Assembly: GCA_017939795.1 (NCBI GenBank)
Contig: JAGBAA010000124.1
Coordinates: forward strand, 1-57,031
Length of the DNA stretch: 57,031 bases
Direction of reading: 5' to 3'
Source: Thermoguttaceae bacterium
GTDB lineage: Bacteria > Planctomycetota > Planctomycetia > Pirellulales > Thermoguttaceae
Numbering within the stretch: position 1 is the first letter of the stretch; every line of letters begins with the position of its first letter. A program made the position numbers and the translations under genes. Shown one piece after another: positions 42,140-50,383 of the stretch. The notes under the pieces are model-generated. The model did no database searches and had not been told where the DNA came from. It worked only from the letters and a program-made list of their open reading frames with translations.

Positions 42140-44467
42140 CTAAACGGCACCGGCGCGTTTTCGGAGGATCCATTCCAGCGTGAGTGCCGTGATCAGCAGC
42201 GCGAGCCACCACCAGCGGTCCCAGAGCGGCATTTCGATCCTGCGCTCGATCTTGAGTTCCTCTCGATTTTCAGCCAGCTGTTTCCAAAGCGTCCCCAACT
42301 CTTCCGGCTGCACGGCCCTTCCGCCTGTCGAGAGCGCCAGCGAGGCCATCAGCTGCGGTTCTGCCTGCGCCCTGTCCATTTCCAAGTCATGGTGAAAGAC
42401 CTGGAATCGGCATTTCGACTCGCCGATCTTCTGTCCCTGGTGCGTCACGGCAGCGTGAAGCATGAATTCTCCAGGAGGAAGGGGAGTCGAAATGGCCCCC
42501 GCCATGACGTTCTTTTCCGGAGTAAGCGGAATGGGGATCCGGGTTCCATCGGTTGATTCAACGAATGCAGTCCAGCTTTCTTCCGGGGAATTCTGTGCGG
42601 GAAGAGGAAGCGTTTTCCCATTGGAAAGCCGTGCGGAAACGTGGAATGAGATCTTCTGTCCCTGCGGGAAACGGCGCTGGGGGAGGATCAGAGAGACCGT
42701 CCCATCCAGAGTCGATTCTTTGTTTGCGAGCCAGAAAACGACCTGACGCCAGAATCGCCGGTGCGCTTCTTCAAATCCGCCGAGATGCCATCGCCAAGTG
42801 CTGTCCGCCGCCATCGCCATGACTCTTCCTCGTCCGTAGGAGTGCTCAAGGAGAAGCGGGATCTCCTGACCTTCCGGCGTTCTGTCCGACGCAAGAATGA
42901 CCGCTCCGGGTTTCCATTCCGTGAAACGGTTTGCGCCGTCAAGACGTGGAAGCCGGGACCAGAGCTGCTCCGAAAATGCGGCATCGGAATCCAGAGCAAG
43001 AGCAAGATGGAGTTTCCCTGCCGGCGTGAGCTTCATCTGGATCGGCTGGTTCCAGTGTGCGTTCTGCTGAAATTTTCCGTTGGAATTTCCCGCAGGATCC
43101 AGAACGACGGGAAGAATCTTAGCGAACGGAGTTTCCGCATAGCCGCCTTCAGCGTAGTTTTCCAGGCCGCCAAGTGTCAGAAGTCCGGTTCCCTGCATGA
43201 TTTTTTCTTCGAGGAGAGCGAGGTCCTCCGGATGAAAACACGCGGCATTCACGTCGCCCAGCAGAATGACGGCGTACTCTTCACGCAGAAGTTTCTGAAG
43301 TACCGGATCTCTTCCCGTTCCCAAAGCATTTCTGCGCTGAAGCCGGACCAGATCAAGCTGGATCTCTTCCGCTGCATCCAGTGCTCTGCGTAAAAATCCG
43401 GTTTCAGGCCGAAATGCACCCTCAAGATAAAGGACTCGCAGCCCGCTCTTGACGACCGAGACATAGGCATCCATCTGATTGTTTGCGTCGGAAACTTCAC
43501 CATTTTGCGGCGGAACACGCAGCGTGACCTTGACCTCTCCCGGTTCCTTTGGGACCCACGAAAGCTGGACCGGAAGCGTCGCGTTTCCGGAATCTGCCTG
43601 AATCGTCGTGCGTGCGGCCGTCTCCATCTTTCCCGACGCATTTTCCACGAGCAGCTCGACCGGGATCTCCCGTCCTTCGAGTCCTTCCAGCCGGATCCGG
43701 CCCGATACCGTGACCTCCGTTTCCACAAAAACGCGCTGTGCTGTAAGAAAATCTTCCACGGCCGCATCCTGAGTCTGCGATCTCTGCCGGTCGGATCCGA
43801 ACGTAACGGAGTAGAGCGGGATCCCGAGCTGCTGAAAACGCTGCACAGCAGTCTGTGGAAGAGTATCCTGCGGAGGGAGCGCACGCTGGGCTCCGTCGCT
43901 CAAAAGAACGACTCCCAGAACTTTTCGGCCGGAAGATCTTTGAAGGATCTCCAAAAGCGAGAGACCCAAAGCGGATCCATCCCCTGACGCACGTTCCGGA
44001 AATGCGATCCTGCCGTCGGTCCCGAGTTCCAGAGGATGAAGCGTCAGATCCCATGCGAAGACTTCCGTCTGAACATTTTGCGCCATCGTCCCCAGTTCTT
44101 TCGATGACCGGGCCAAGGCCTCTTTCATTGCAGAAAAACGGTCTTTTGGACCGAAAGGGGAGGGGGCGGAGGCATCTGAAGTTCCATGCACAGCAGGAGC
44201 AGGACCTTCTTCCGCATCCTGGATCTCCATGCTGCGTGAAGTGTCGGCCAAAACAAAAACACTTCCGGGAAAGGTCTCCGTCTCCATTCGGAAAGAGGAC
44301 GGTCTGGCGAGGATCCAGCCCAAAAGCAGAAGCGTGCTCCACCGCAAAAGGATCCACCCCCACGGTTTCCGTCCGTTCCGAGTTGGCGCACACCACCAGG
44401 CCGCAGCTCCGGAAAGAAGCACGGACAAAATAAGGAACGGAAAACTGTGGAAAATTGGCTCAAACAT
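42140..44467 (-). CDS. membrane protein with VWA-like and amidotransferase-like domains
   Basis: A 775-aa protein with two N-terminal membrane helices, a von Willebrand A-like domain and a C-terminal helix (WWWLALLITALTLEWILRKR). The VWA part has the MIDAS-type start VLADTSRSM (DxSxS-like) and VVLLSDGAQR. The middle part contains an Ig-like strand-rich stretch. It also has a class-I glutamine-amidotransferase-like fold (VLYLEGAFRPETGFLRRAL, GTGLLTLGGLENYAEGGY) without a Cys nucleophile. The pattern is typical of planctomycete proteins linked to MoxR/Bat-type operons, though no MoxR is here. The ATG at 44467 is preferred over a GTG at 44503. Function is unknown. Confidence 0.7.
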   Translation of the reverse strand: MFEPIFHSFPFLILSVLLSGAAAWWCAPTRNGRKPWGWILLRWSTLLLLGWILARPSSFRMETETFPGSVFVLADTSRSMEIQDAEEGPAPAVHGTSDASAPSPFGPKDRFSAMKEALARSSKELGTMAQNVQTEVFAWDLTLHPLELGTDGRIAFPERASGDGSALGLSLLEILQRSSGRKVLGVVLLSDGAQRALPPQDTLPQTAVQRFQQLGIPLYSVTFGSDRQRSQTQDAAVEDFLTAQRVFVETEVTVSGRIRLEGLEGREIPVELLVENASGKMETAARTTIQADSGNATLPVQLSWVPKEPGEVKVTLRVPPQNGEVSDANNQMDAYVSVVKSGLRVLYLEGAFRPETGFLRRALDAAEEIQLDLVRLQRRNALGTGRDPVLQKLLREEYAVILLGDVNAACFHPEDLALLEEKIMQGTGLLTLGGLENYAEGGYAETPFAKILPVVLDPAGNSNGKFQQNAHWNQPIQMKLTPAGKLHLALALDSDAAFSEQLWSRLPRLDGANRFTEWKPGAVILASDRTPEGQEIPLLLEHSYGRGRVMAMAADSTWRWHLGGFEEAHRRFWRQVVFWLANKESTLDGTVSLILPQRRFPQGQKISFHVSARLSNGKTLPLPAQNSPEESWTAFVESTDGTRIPIPLTPEKNVMAGAISTPLPPGEFMLHAAVTHQGQKIGESKCRFQVFHHDLEMDRAQAEPQLMASLALSTGGRAVQPEELGTLWKQLAENREELKIERRIEMPLWDRWWWLALLITALTLEWILRKRAGAV

Positions 44468-44541
44468 AAAAGGAGTGCCGCTGGCTGAAATGTCCCGAAA
44501 CACACCGTCGGCCGGACGGGATCAAAATTTTTGGATTTTTT

Positions 44542-44570
44542 ATTTTAGTGGAGAATCCGAAATGAATCAA
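44542..44570 (-). promoter_or_regulatory. promoter of the VWA-like gene
   Basis: -35 TTGATT (reverse complement of 44565-44570), 17-bp spacer, -10 TAAAAT (reverse complement of 44542-44547). Confidence 0.6.
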
Positions 44571-44634
44571 GAGCAGTTTTGAGAGATCAGGGGGTTCTGA
44601 CGCCGGCAAAGAAAAATTTCAGGAACTCCCCTAC

Positions 44635-44662
44635 TTGAAATTTTTGATCGGCAGGGTAAAAT
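44635..44662 (+). promoter_or_regulatory. promoter of queE
   Basis: -35 TTGAAA (44635-44640), 16-bp spacer, -10 TAAAAT (44657-44662). The leader is about 95 bases, purine-rich, and shows no preQ1 riboswitch that I recognise. Confidence 0.6.
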
Positions 44663-44762
44663 AAAATCTTTCAGAAACGGTCTGCGGAAAATCCATTCCA
44701 GGCAAAAGAAACAGCAGGATGAAATCGGCAGAAAGAAAACAGCGGGAAAAAAAGAAGAAAAA

Positions 44763-45614
44763 ATGAAATTTTCTGTTTCGGAAATTTTTGTATCATGGCA
44801 GGGGGAAGGACGGCTGACCGGTATGCCGTCGGTTTTTGTGCGTCTTGCCGAATGCCATCTGCGGTGCCGTTTTTGCGATACGCCATACTCGCAGTCGATT
44901 TCTGACGGACGTACCGAAACACTGGATTCCATTCTGGAACAGGTGCGCCAAAAAACCCAAACGCCCCATTTCCCGGAGTTCTCAGCAAATTGGAACCGAC
45001 TGAAAGCGGCCGCTGCCCAGCCTGCAGAACTTCAGAACGCGGTCGATCCCCGAACACTGGATCCATGGATCGCGGCAGAAAAGAGAGATCGGCTGGCAGT
45101 CCGAGGGGCAGATCTCTGGACTCCGGAGGTTTCTTTGGATCCGCCGGTCTCTCACGTCGTCCTCACTGGCGGAGAACCGCTTCTCTTTCCTGAAACGGAA
45201 ACGCTGGTCCGGGAATTACAGAGAATGGGGCTTCACGTCACGATAGAGACTTCCGGGACCCGTTTTTTACCGACAGAATGCGCGCTGGTCTCCATTAGTC
45301 CCAAAATGCAGAATTCCGGAAATCCGGAAGAACTGCGCGATGTCTCCCGAACGCTGAAACCACTCATCGAAGATGCTCGCGACTGGCAGATCAAGTTTGT
45401 CGTGGATTCTCGGAAAGACATGGCGGAGATCCTGGAATTTCTGGAACGCTTCCCTTTTTTGGATCGGAAAAACGTTTTGCTCATGCCGCAGGGAAGGAGT
45501 GCGGAAGAGATCCGGATACGTGAAGAGGAAGTTTTGGAACTTGCGCAGGAAAATGGTCTTGGATTCTCGCCGAGAGCTCATCTTTTCTGGTTTGATGCAA
45601 AACGCGGCGTTTAG
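44763..45614 (+). CDS. queE: 7-carboxy-7-deazaguanine synthase
   Basis: A radical-SAM enzyme that converts 6-carboxytetrahydropterin to 7-carboxy-7-deazaguanine on the way to queuosine. Signatures are EIFVSWQGEG at the start, the cluster C31xxxC35xxC38 (the second spacing shortened as in QueE), TGGEPLL at 135-141, and the end RAHLFWFDAKRGV. At 283 aa it is longer than usual because about 65 residues (64-128) lie between the cluster region and TGGEP. No queC, queD or queF is adjacent. Confidence 0.88.
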   Translation: MKFSVSEIFVSWQGEGRLTGMPSVFVRLAECHLRCRFCDTPYSQSISDGRTETLDSILEQVRQKTQTPHFPEFSANWNRLKAAAAQPAELQNAVDPRTLDPWIAAEKRDRLAVRGADLWTPEVSLDPPVSHVVLTGGEPLLFPETETLVRELQRMGLHVTIETSGTRFLPTECALVSISPKMQNSGNPEELRDVSRTLKPLIEDARDWQIKFVVDSRKDMAEILEFLERFPFLDRKNVLLMPQGRSAEEIRIREEEVLELAQENGLGFSPRAHLFWFDAKRGV

Positions 45615-45643
45615 AGAGGATCCCGAAGGTCCGGGATCCCACT

Positions 45644-48187
45644 TTACGTTCCATTGCGATAAAATCGGTTCGCGAGCCAATTTTCCGCCAGAAGAAGAAA
45701 AAGGATCAGGAGGCCAAGCCAATGAAAAAGTTCACTATTTGCCTGGGATCCTGAAATACTGCGCCGAATCGTCTGGACGTCGGAAAGAAACGCCGCAGGA
45801 AACGGCTGAAAAATCGGACGGATCTCTTCCTGAGAGACAGTTTGGAGATCCGTCTCTTCCATGGGAAGATTGACGCTGAATCCGCGTAAAAATTCGCTCT
45901 GCGTACCGGAGACCCGATAGTTCCCCGCCTGTTCCAGACCGGGAATTCCAAGCAAATGGTGCTCATGATCCGGAACGAGCGTAATGTCGGATGACCTCAG
46001 GGGGCCGGGATCTGCCGCTACAAAATTTACCGCACCGTGATCCACCGTACCAGAGTCTTTCCCCAAGCCGCTCTCATCCGTCGGACCGGCGGGAACTGGC
46101 GTCTGTTTCGTCGTTGGATCCGGATTTTTATTTCCATGGGGATCCGAAAGCGAAAAAGTATGCCTCTGCAGGGTGAATCGTTCATCCTGCAAACCGCGCA
46201 GCGGAAAAGAAAGCGCCTCCTGCGTCAAAATATTTGCAGAAATTTCTTCTTCTGCCGTCAGATATTCTGCCGCGGCATTCATCAGAATGAGAAAGACCCA
46301 GGAATCGCCGCGCGGCAAAAGATTCCAGACCGAACGGGAATCGTTTTGAGTCGGATGGATCGGCGTCCCGAAAAGCAGGACTCTCCCGGCCCCTGACGGT
46401 GCCGAAAGAAGTGCAGGAGATCCGTTCGACCACGTAAAGAGAGTCTGCGTTTCCGGTTTGGGATCTTCAAGTGTCCAGGCACGGAAAACGGGAGATCCAT
46501 CCCATGGAATGGGAGAATCCACTTCCTGAAATGTCCGAAGGATCGGATGAGGGATCTGAAGCAGAGGGTTCAGGAAGGTTCCCTGCGGGAAACGCGCCTG
46601 AAATCCCGGGACCGCCGGGAGGAGAGTCCGCGCTTCTGCCTGCTGAAAATCTTTTACGTTTCCCAGTGACGGACCTGGAAAAAACGCAGCACCGCCGCCG
46701 GAATTCACGTACTGCGCAAGACGATTCCATTCCGGAATGCTGAATTTTGGAGGATCCAGGAGGAAGATCGCTCGAAAATGTTCCAGATTGCGCCGCAACG
46801 CCTCGGACGAAGCCGTTTCACTGCCGTGGATCCAGCGGGAGAATTTCTCAAATGAAAGGATCGTGCAGTCAAATCCCGCCCGATTTTCCATCGCAAACTG
46901 AATTGGCGCAAGTGCCTGCCGGAGAAAAAAAGCGTTTTTTTCGGCCGGATCATTCGCGACGATCAAAATCGGGGTCGGCGGAGCCTTCTGGATCGTGAAG
47001 CCGCGCACATTGTCTGCCGAAAGCGCATCGCCGTCCAAAAGTGCCAGAAACCCCTGATTGGGTCCGTCTTTCAATCCGCCAAGCTGAAACACAAGCGGAA
47101 TGGCAGCTTCATGAACGCCAGCCGTTTCATTGCGTTCCACCGTTTCATTGCGTTCCACCGTTTCTTGAAATTCCGGCGTTCCAGCGGTCTCGGGAATTGC
47201 GGGAACGGAGGCATTCCAATCGGTTTCAGCGTGTGTATTTGCGCCATCTTCTGCATTTTCCGGATGTGCCGCAAGTTCTCCGCGAAGCTGGATCTCTCCT
47301 TTTTCGTCCATGAGAAAAATGCCGACCCGATGTACTTTGCCGTCAGAACTGAAGAGCCGGGTCCGGATCTCTGCCGTCCCTCCGGAAACCATCCGAAACG
47401 CATCTTCTTCAGGGATCTCCAAACGTGCATTGGGAGCCTGGGGAACACCAAGATCGACGAGCGTGATCCGGAGATTCGGGAACGCATTCCGAGCCTTTTG
47501 AAGTGCCGATCCCAGCATCGTGCGCTGGCCGGCTCCTTTCATCTCCCAGCTTTTCGCAGTTCGGTCCGTAAAGATGAAGATCTCCTGATGCTTCAGAGCG
47601 GACGTCTTCAAAAGGGCCAGTGCATCCGGAAGTATCTCCGGAAGAGAACGGGAAACCGCAGAGGTCTGAAGACGCTGGATCTGACGCTGGATCTCGCCGC
47701 GGTCCGGAGAAAATGCGGGAGAAGTCAGGTGCGTGGAGAGAACTGCGGAAACACTTTGGGACGGCAGTCCGGCAAGAATTTGGATCGCGTACTCCTGCGC
47801 AAGTTCAAGACGATTCCGGTTTTCGAAAACGTAATCCATGCGCACGGAAGTGTCGAAAATAAAAATGGCTGCCGTCGGAGCATTAGAATACTCGGAAGGA
47901 GCGGAGGACTCGGCATTTTGCGGAACTGCCTTTGGATCCTTTGCAGTTTGAAATCCTGGACGCGCAAAAAGAAGAACGAGAAACGCGATCAGGGCCATCC
48001 GTACCGCAAGCAGAAGCCAGTGCTTCAACCGAAGCGACCGACGGCAGTTTTTCTCCCGGGACTGCAGGAAACGCAGAGCAGGAAACGGTAGTTTTTGAGG
48101 GCGGGAGCGCATCAGGAAATGAAGCACGACCGGGATCCCGACACATGCCAGCGCCGTCAAAAAAACAGGATGGAGGAAAAAGACCAT
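45644..48187 (-). CDS. BatA-type membrane protein with VWA-like domain
   Basis: An 847-aa protein. Its first 70 residues are the BatA (aerotolerance-regulator N-terminal) domain: FLHPVFLTALACVGIPVVLH, then RSRPQKLPFPALRFL and a second helix ending FARP. A VWA-like domain follows (IFIFDTSVRMDYV, IFIFTDRTAKSW), then a Rossmann/amidotransferase-like part (FRAIFLLDPPKFS, YVNSGGGAAFF) and a C-terminal membrane helix (FHWLGLLILFLLLAENWLANRF). It and the 775-aa gene nearby are the usual pair in planctomycetes. A short repeat encodes ETVERN twice. The start at 48187 gives the BatA domain from its first residue. Confidence 0.75.
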   Translation of the reverse strand: MVFFLHPVFLTALACVGIPVVLHFLMRSRPQKLPFPALRFLQSREKNCRRSLRLKHWLLLAVRMALIAFLVLLFARPGFQTAKDPKAVPQNAESSAPSEYSNAPTAAIFIFDTSVRMDYVFENRNRLELAQEYAIQILAGLPSQSVSAVLSTHLTSPAFSPDRGEIQRQIQRLQTSAVSRSLPEILPDALALLKTSALKHQEIFIFTDRTAKSWEMKGAGQRTMLGSALQKARNAFPNLRITLVDLGVPQAPNARLEIPEEDAFRMVSGGTAEIRTRLFSSDGKVHRVGIFLMDEKGEIQLRGELAAHPENAEDGANTHAETDWNASVPAIPETAGTPEFQETVERNETVERNETAGVHEAAIPLVFQLGGLKDGPNQGFLALLDGDALSADNVRGFTIQKAPPTPILIVANDPAEKNAFFLRQALAPIQFAMENRAGFDCTILSFEKFSRWIHGSETASSEALRRNLEHFRAIFLLDPPKFSIPEWNRLAQYVNSGGGAAFFPGPSLGNVKDFQQAEARTLLPAVPGFQARFPQGTFLNPLLQIPHPILRTFQEVDSPIPWDGSPVFRAWTLEDPKPETQTLFTWSNGSPALLSAPSGAGRVLLFGTPIHPTQNDSRSVWNLLPRGDSWVFLILMNAAAEYLTAEEEISANILTQEALSFPLRGLQDERFTLQRHTFSLSDPHGNKNPDPTTKQTPVPAGPTDESGLGKDSGTVDHGAVNFVAADPGPLRSSDITLVPDHEHHLLGIPGLEQAGNYRVSGTQSEFLRGFSVNLPMEETDLQTVSQEEIRPIFQPFPAAFLSDVQTIRRSISGSQANSELFHWLGLLILFLLLAENWLANRFYRNGT

Positions 48188-48288
48188 GAAGCCATTCCGC
48201 AAGGAAAAAGGAACAAAATCTTGTGCACTCTGGAATACTTCAGTATACGTTCCCTGCGGCATTTTGTCAAGATGGATTTTCTTTCCTT

Positions 48289-48358
48289 GGGTTCTGCTCC
48301 GGTTTTGTTCCGGTTTTCCTCGGGTTCTGCTCCGGTTCTGCTCCGGTTTTGTTTCGGT
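48289..48358. repeat. degenerate 11-12-bp tandem repeat
   Basis: The units TTCTGCTCCGG, TTTTGTTCCGG and TTTTCCTCGGG alternate in the 224-base gap before the BatA-type gene. No convincing reading frame uses it. Confidence 0.7.
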
Positions 48359-48411
48359 CCCCAGAACGGGAATTCCGCCGAGATCTTTTCAGGGAGAGTG
48401 CGGACTCCGTT

Positions 48412-50373
48412 TCAATAGATCCCGTGCAGCGGAGCTCCAGGGGCAGCGAGTGCCTCCACTCTGCGCGTGATCTCCGGATCTTCTTCCAGTTCGGGAGCGT
48501 GAAACGTTTTACGGCGTGCATCAATGAGGAGAGATCCCTCGAAACCGACGTGCCGATTTTCCATCACGGGACCGATCCCGAAAATATCGCGTGCCGGGTC
48601 GCTTTTAGTGAAGGTCGTCCAAAGAAAATCACGAACAGAATCCGGGGCGCAGGAATCCCGGTCCGTCAAGATGATCAGCGGGAATGCGTTGATCGGATCC
48701 TTTGGCGAAAAAGCGGCACAAAACCTCTCCGCGAAATGCTCGGCGTCATGCTGTGTCCCATCGTCATTCCACGGAGGGGCTTCCAAAAGCAAAATACCCG
48801 GCAGAATGACGGTCCGTCGGCCGATCTGGAAATTTTCCGGGATGGCGAGTCCATCAGAATGGCTCGATGCGGATCCTTCAACGGAAGAATCAGCGGCGGA
48901 TGACGAAATAAGATCCGCGAAAGCGTGCGGAAGTCTTCTCCGAACAGGTCCGGCCGCCGAGACGACCAGTTTTGAACCACGGTTGAATCCTCCTCCGGAA
49001 TAGTCCAGCGTATCGGTCGTCGTGCCGGTCTGGAAATGGAGATCCGTACGCCAGTCCACACGCTCAAGAACGTGAAGCAGGAAACGCGAAACATCCTGAA
49101 CGTGAAGCGTTGGATCATCTTCTCCTGCGGCGATGAACAGATACTTCGCCAGCGAAAGCTGACCTGTACCGAGGATCGCGTTAGCGAGCGTCAAAAGCTC
49201 CATCGGACGGCGAGGGTCCTGGTACGGAACATACCGTTCAGAACCAATGGCGAGCAAAAGAGGATGGACCCCGCAGTCGTCGACCGCATGGACTTCCCGA
49301 ACTCCCGGGATCGTATTCGGCATAAGATCCCGGACCATTTCATGAATGAACTCTCCGATCATCGAGTCTTCCTGCGGAGGACGTCCCACGACCGTGAACG
49401 GCCAGACGGCATCGCGGCGGCAGAAGATCTTTTCAACGCGCAGGACCGGAAAATCATGCTCCAGACTATAGTATCCCAGGTGGTCGCCGAACGGACCTTC
49501 CCGCTTCAAAACGTCAGGATCCAGGTATCCGCACAAAGCGAAGTCGGCTTCTGCCGAAACAGGAAGAAGATCGCGCAGTCCGGCAGATCGAGAATATGCC
49601 GATTGGGGAACGTTGGCCATTCGGATACGGCGCTGATTCAGAATGCCGGCAAAAAGAAGTTCACTCATCCCTTCCGGAAGCGGCATGACGGCAGCGATCG
49701 CCATGGCAGGCGGACCGCCGACAAAAACATTGACGCGAAGTTTCTCGCCGCGCGCGATGGCCTGCGCATGATGGATCCCGATCCCGCGATGGATCTGGTA
49801 GTGGATCCCGACTTCGCGCTGACCAGGAGCTTCCAAATAGTCGTTCCCGTCCAGCTGAACGCGGTACATTCCAAGATTGGAACGCAGAAGTCCCGGAGAG
49901 TCCGGATCCTCCGAGTAGACCTGAGGCAGCGTAATGTATGCCCCGCCGTCTTTCGGCCAGGATCTCAGATGCGGAAGTTCCGAAAGCGTACAGGTCTCCT
50001 GAAAAACCGGTCCCGTCCGGACCCGTTTCGGCTGAGAACACCAACCCGCCCACGGTGTGCGCCAATTCAGATAGAGACCGGGCCGACGCATGAAGTCGCC
50101 CGGATCGACACCAAGCCGAAGGATCCTGGGGAGGATCTTGACGGCATCGCGGAAAATAAAATGCAGCCGTTCCCGTGTACCGAAAAGATTACTCGCCATG
50201 GAAAATCGGCATCCACGGACATTTTTAAACCAGAGAGCAGGACCCCCGGCCGCATAGACACGACGCTGGATCGCACCCATCTCCAAATGCGGATCAATAC
50301 TCTGCTCGATCTCCACGAGCCTGCCTGTTCTGCGAAGATCTTCCAGACAGGCTCTCAAACTGCAGTACCCCAT
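48412..50373 (-). CDS. UbiD-family (prenylated-FMN) decarboxylase
   Basis: A 653-aa cytoplasmic decarboxylase of the UbiD/MenA-like group; it uses prenylated FMN to remove carboxyl groups from aromatic or unsaturated acids. Visible marks are the conserved KREGPFGDHLGYYS block, GGPPAMAIAA, and VPQSAYSRS-type segments. The C-terminal part has an extra Ser-rich loop. GGAG seven bases upstream supports the ATG at 50373. It starts 11 bases after the HEAT-protein stop, so the two are co-transcribed. No ubiX (prenyl-FMN synthase) is present in the window. The physiological substrate is not evident; ubiquinone, menaquinone or aromatic catabolism are options. Confidence 0.82.
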   Translation of the reverse strand: MGYCSLRACLEDLRRTGRLVEIEQSIDPHLEMGAIQRRVYAAGGPALWFKNVRGCRFSMASNLFGTRERLHFIFRDAVKILPRILRLGVDPGDFMRRPGLYLNWRTPWAGWCSQPKRVRTGPVFQETCTLSELPHLRSWPKDGGAYITLPQVYSEDPDSPGLLRSNLGMYRVQLDGNDYLEAPGQREVGIHYQIHRGIGIHHAQAIARGEKLRVNVFVGGPPAMAIAAVMPLPEGMSELLFAGILNQRRIRMANVPQSAYSRSAGLRDLLPVSAEADFALCGYLDPDVLKREGPFGDHLGYYSLEHDFPVLRVEKIFCRRDAVWPFTVVGRPPQEDSMIGEFIHEMVRDLMPNTIPGVREVHAVDDCGVHPLLLAIGSERYVPYQDPRRPMELLTLANAILGTGQLSLAKYLFIAAGEDDPTLHVQDVSRFLLHVLERVDWRTDLHFQTGTTTDTLDYSGGGFNRGSKLVVSAAGPVRRRLPHAFADLISSSAADSSVEGSASSHSDGLAIPENFQIGRRTVILPGILLLEAPPWNDDGTQHDAEHFAERFCAAFSPKDPINAFPLIILTDRDSCAPDSVRDFLWTTFTKSDPARDIFGIGPVMENRHVGFEGSLLIDARRKTFHAPELEEDPEITRRVEALAAPGAPLHGIY

Positions 50374-50383
50374 CCCCGGTCTC

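Noticed and set aside
44663..44762. preQ1 riboswitch in the queE leader
   Set aside because: No preQ1 aptamer core could be recognised in the purine-rich leader.
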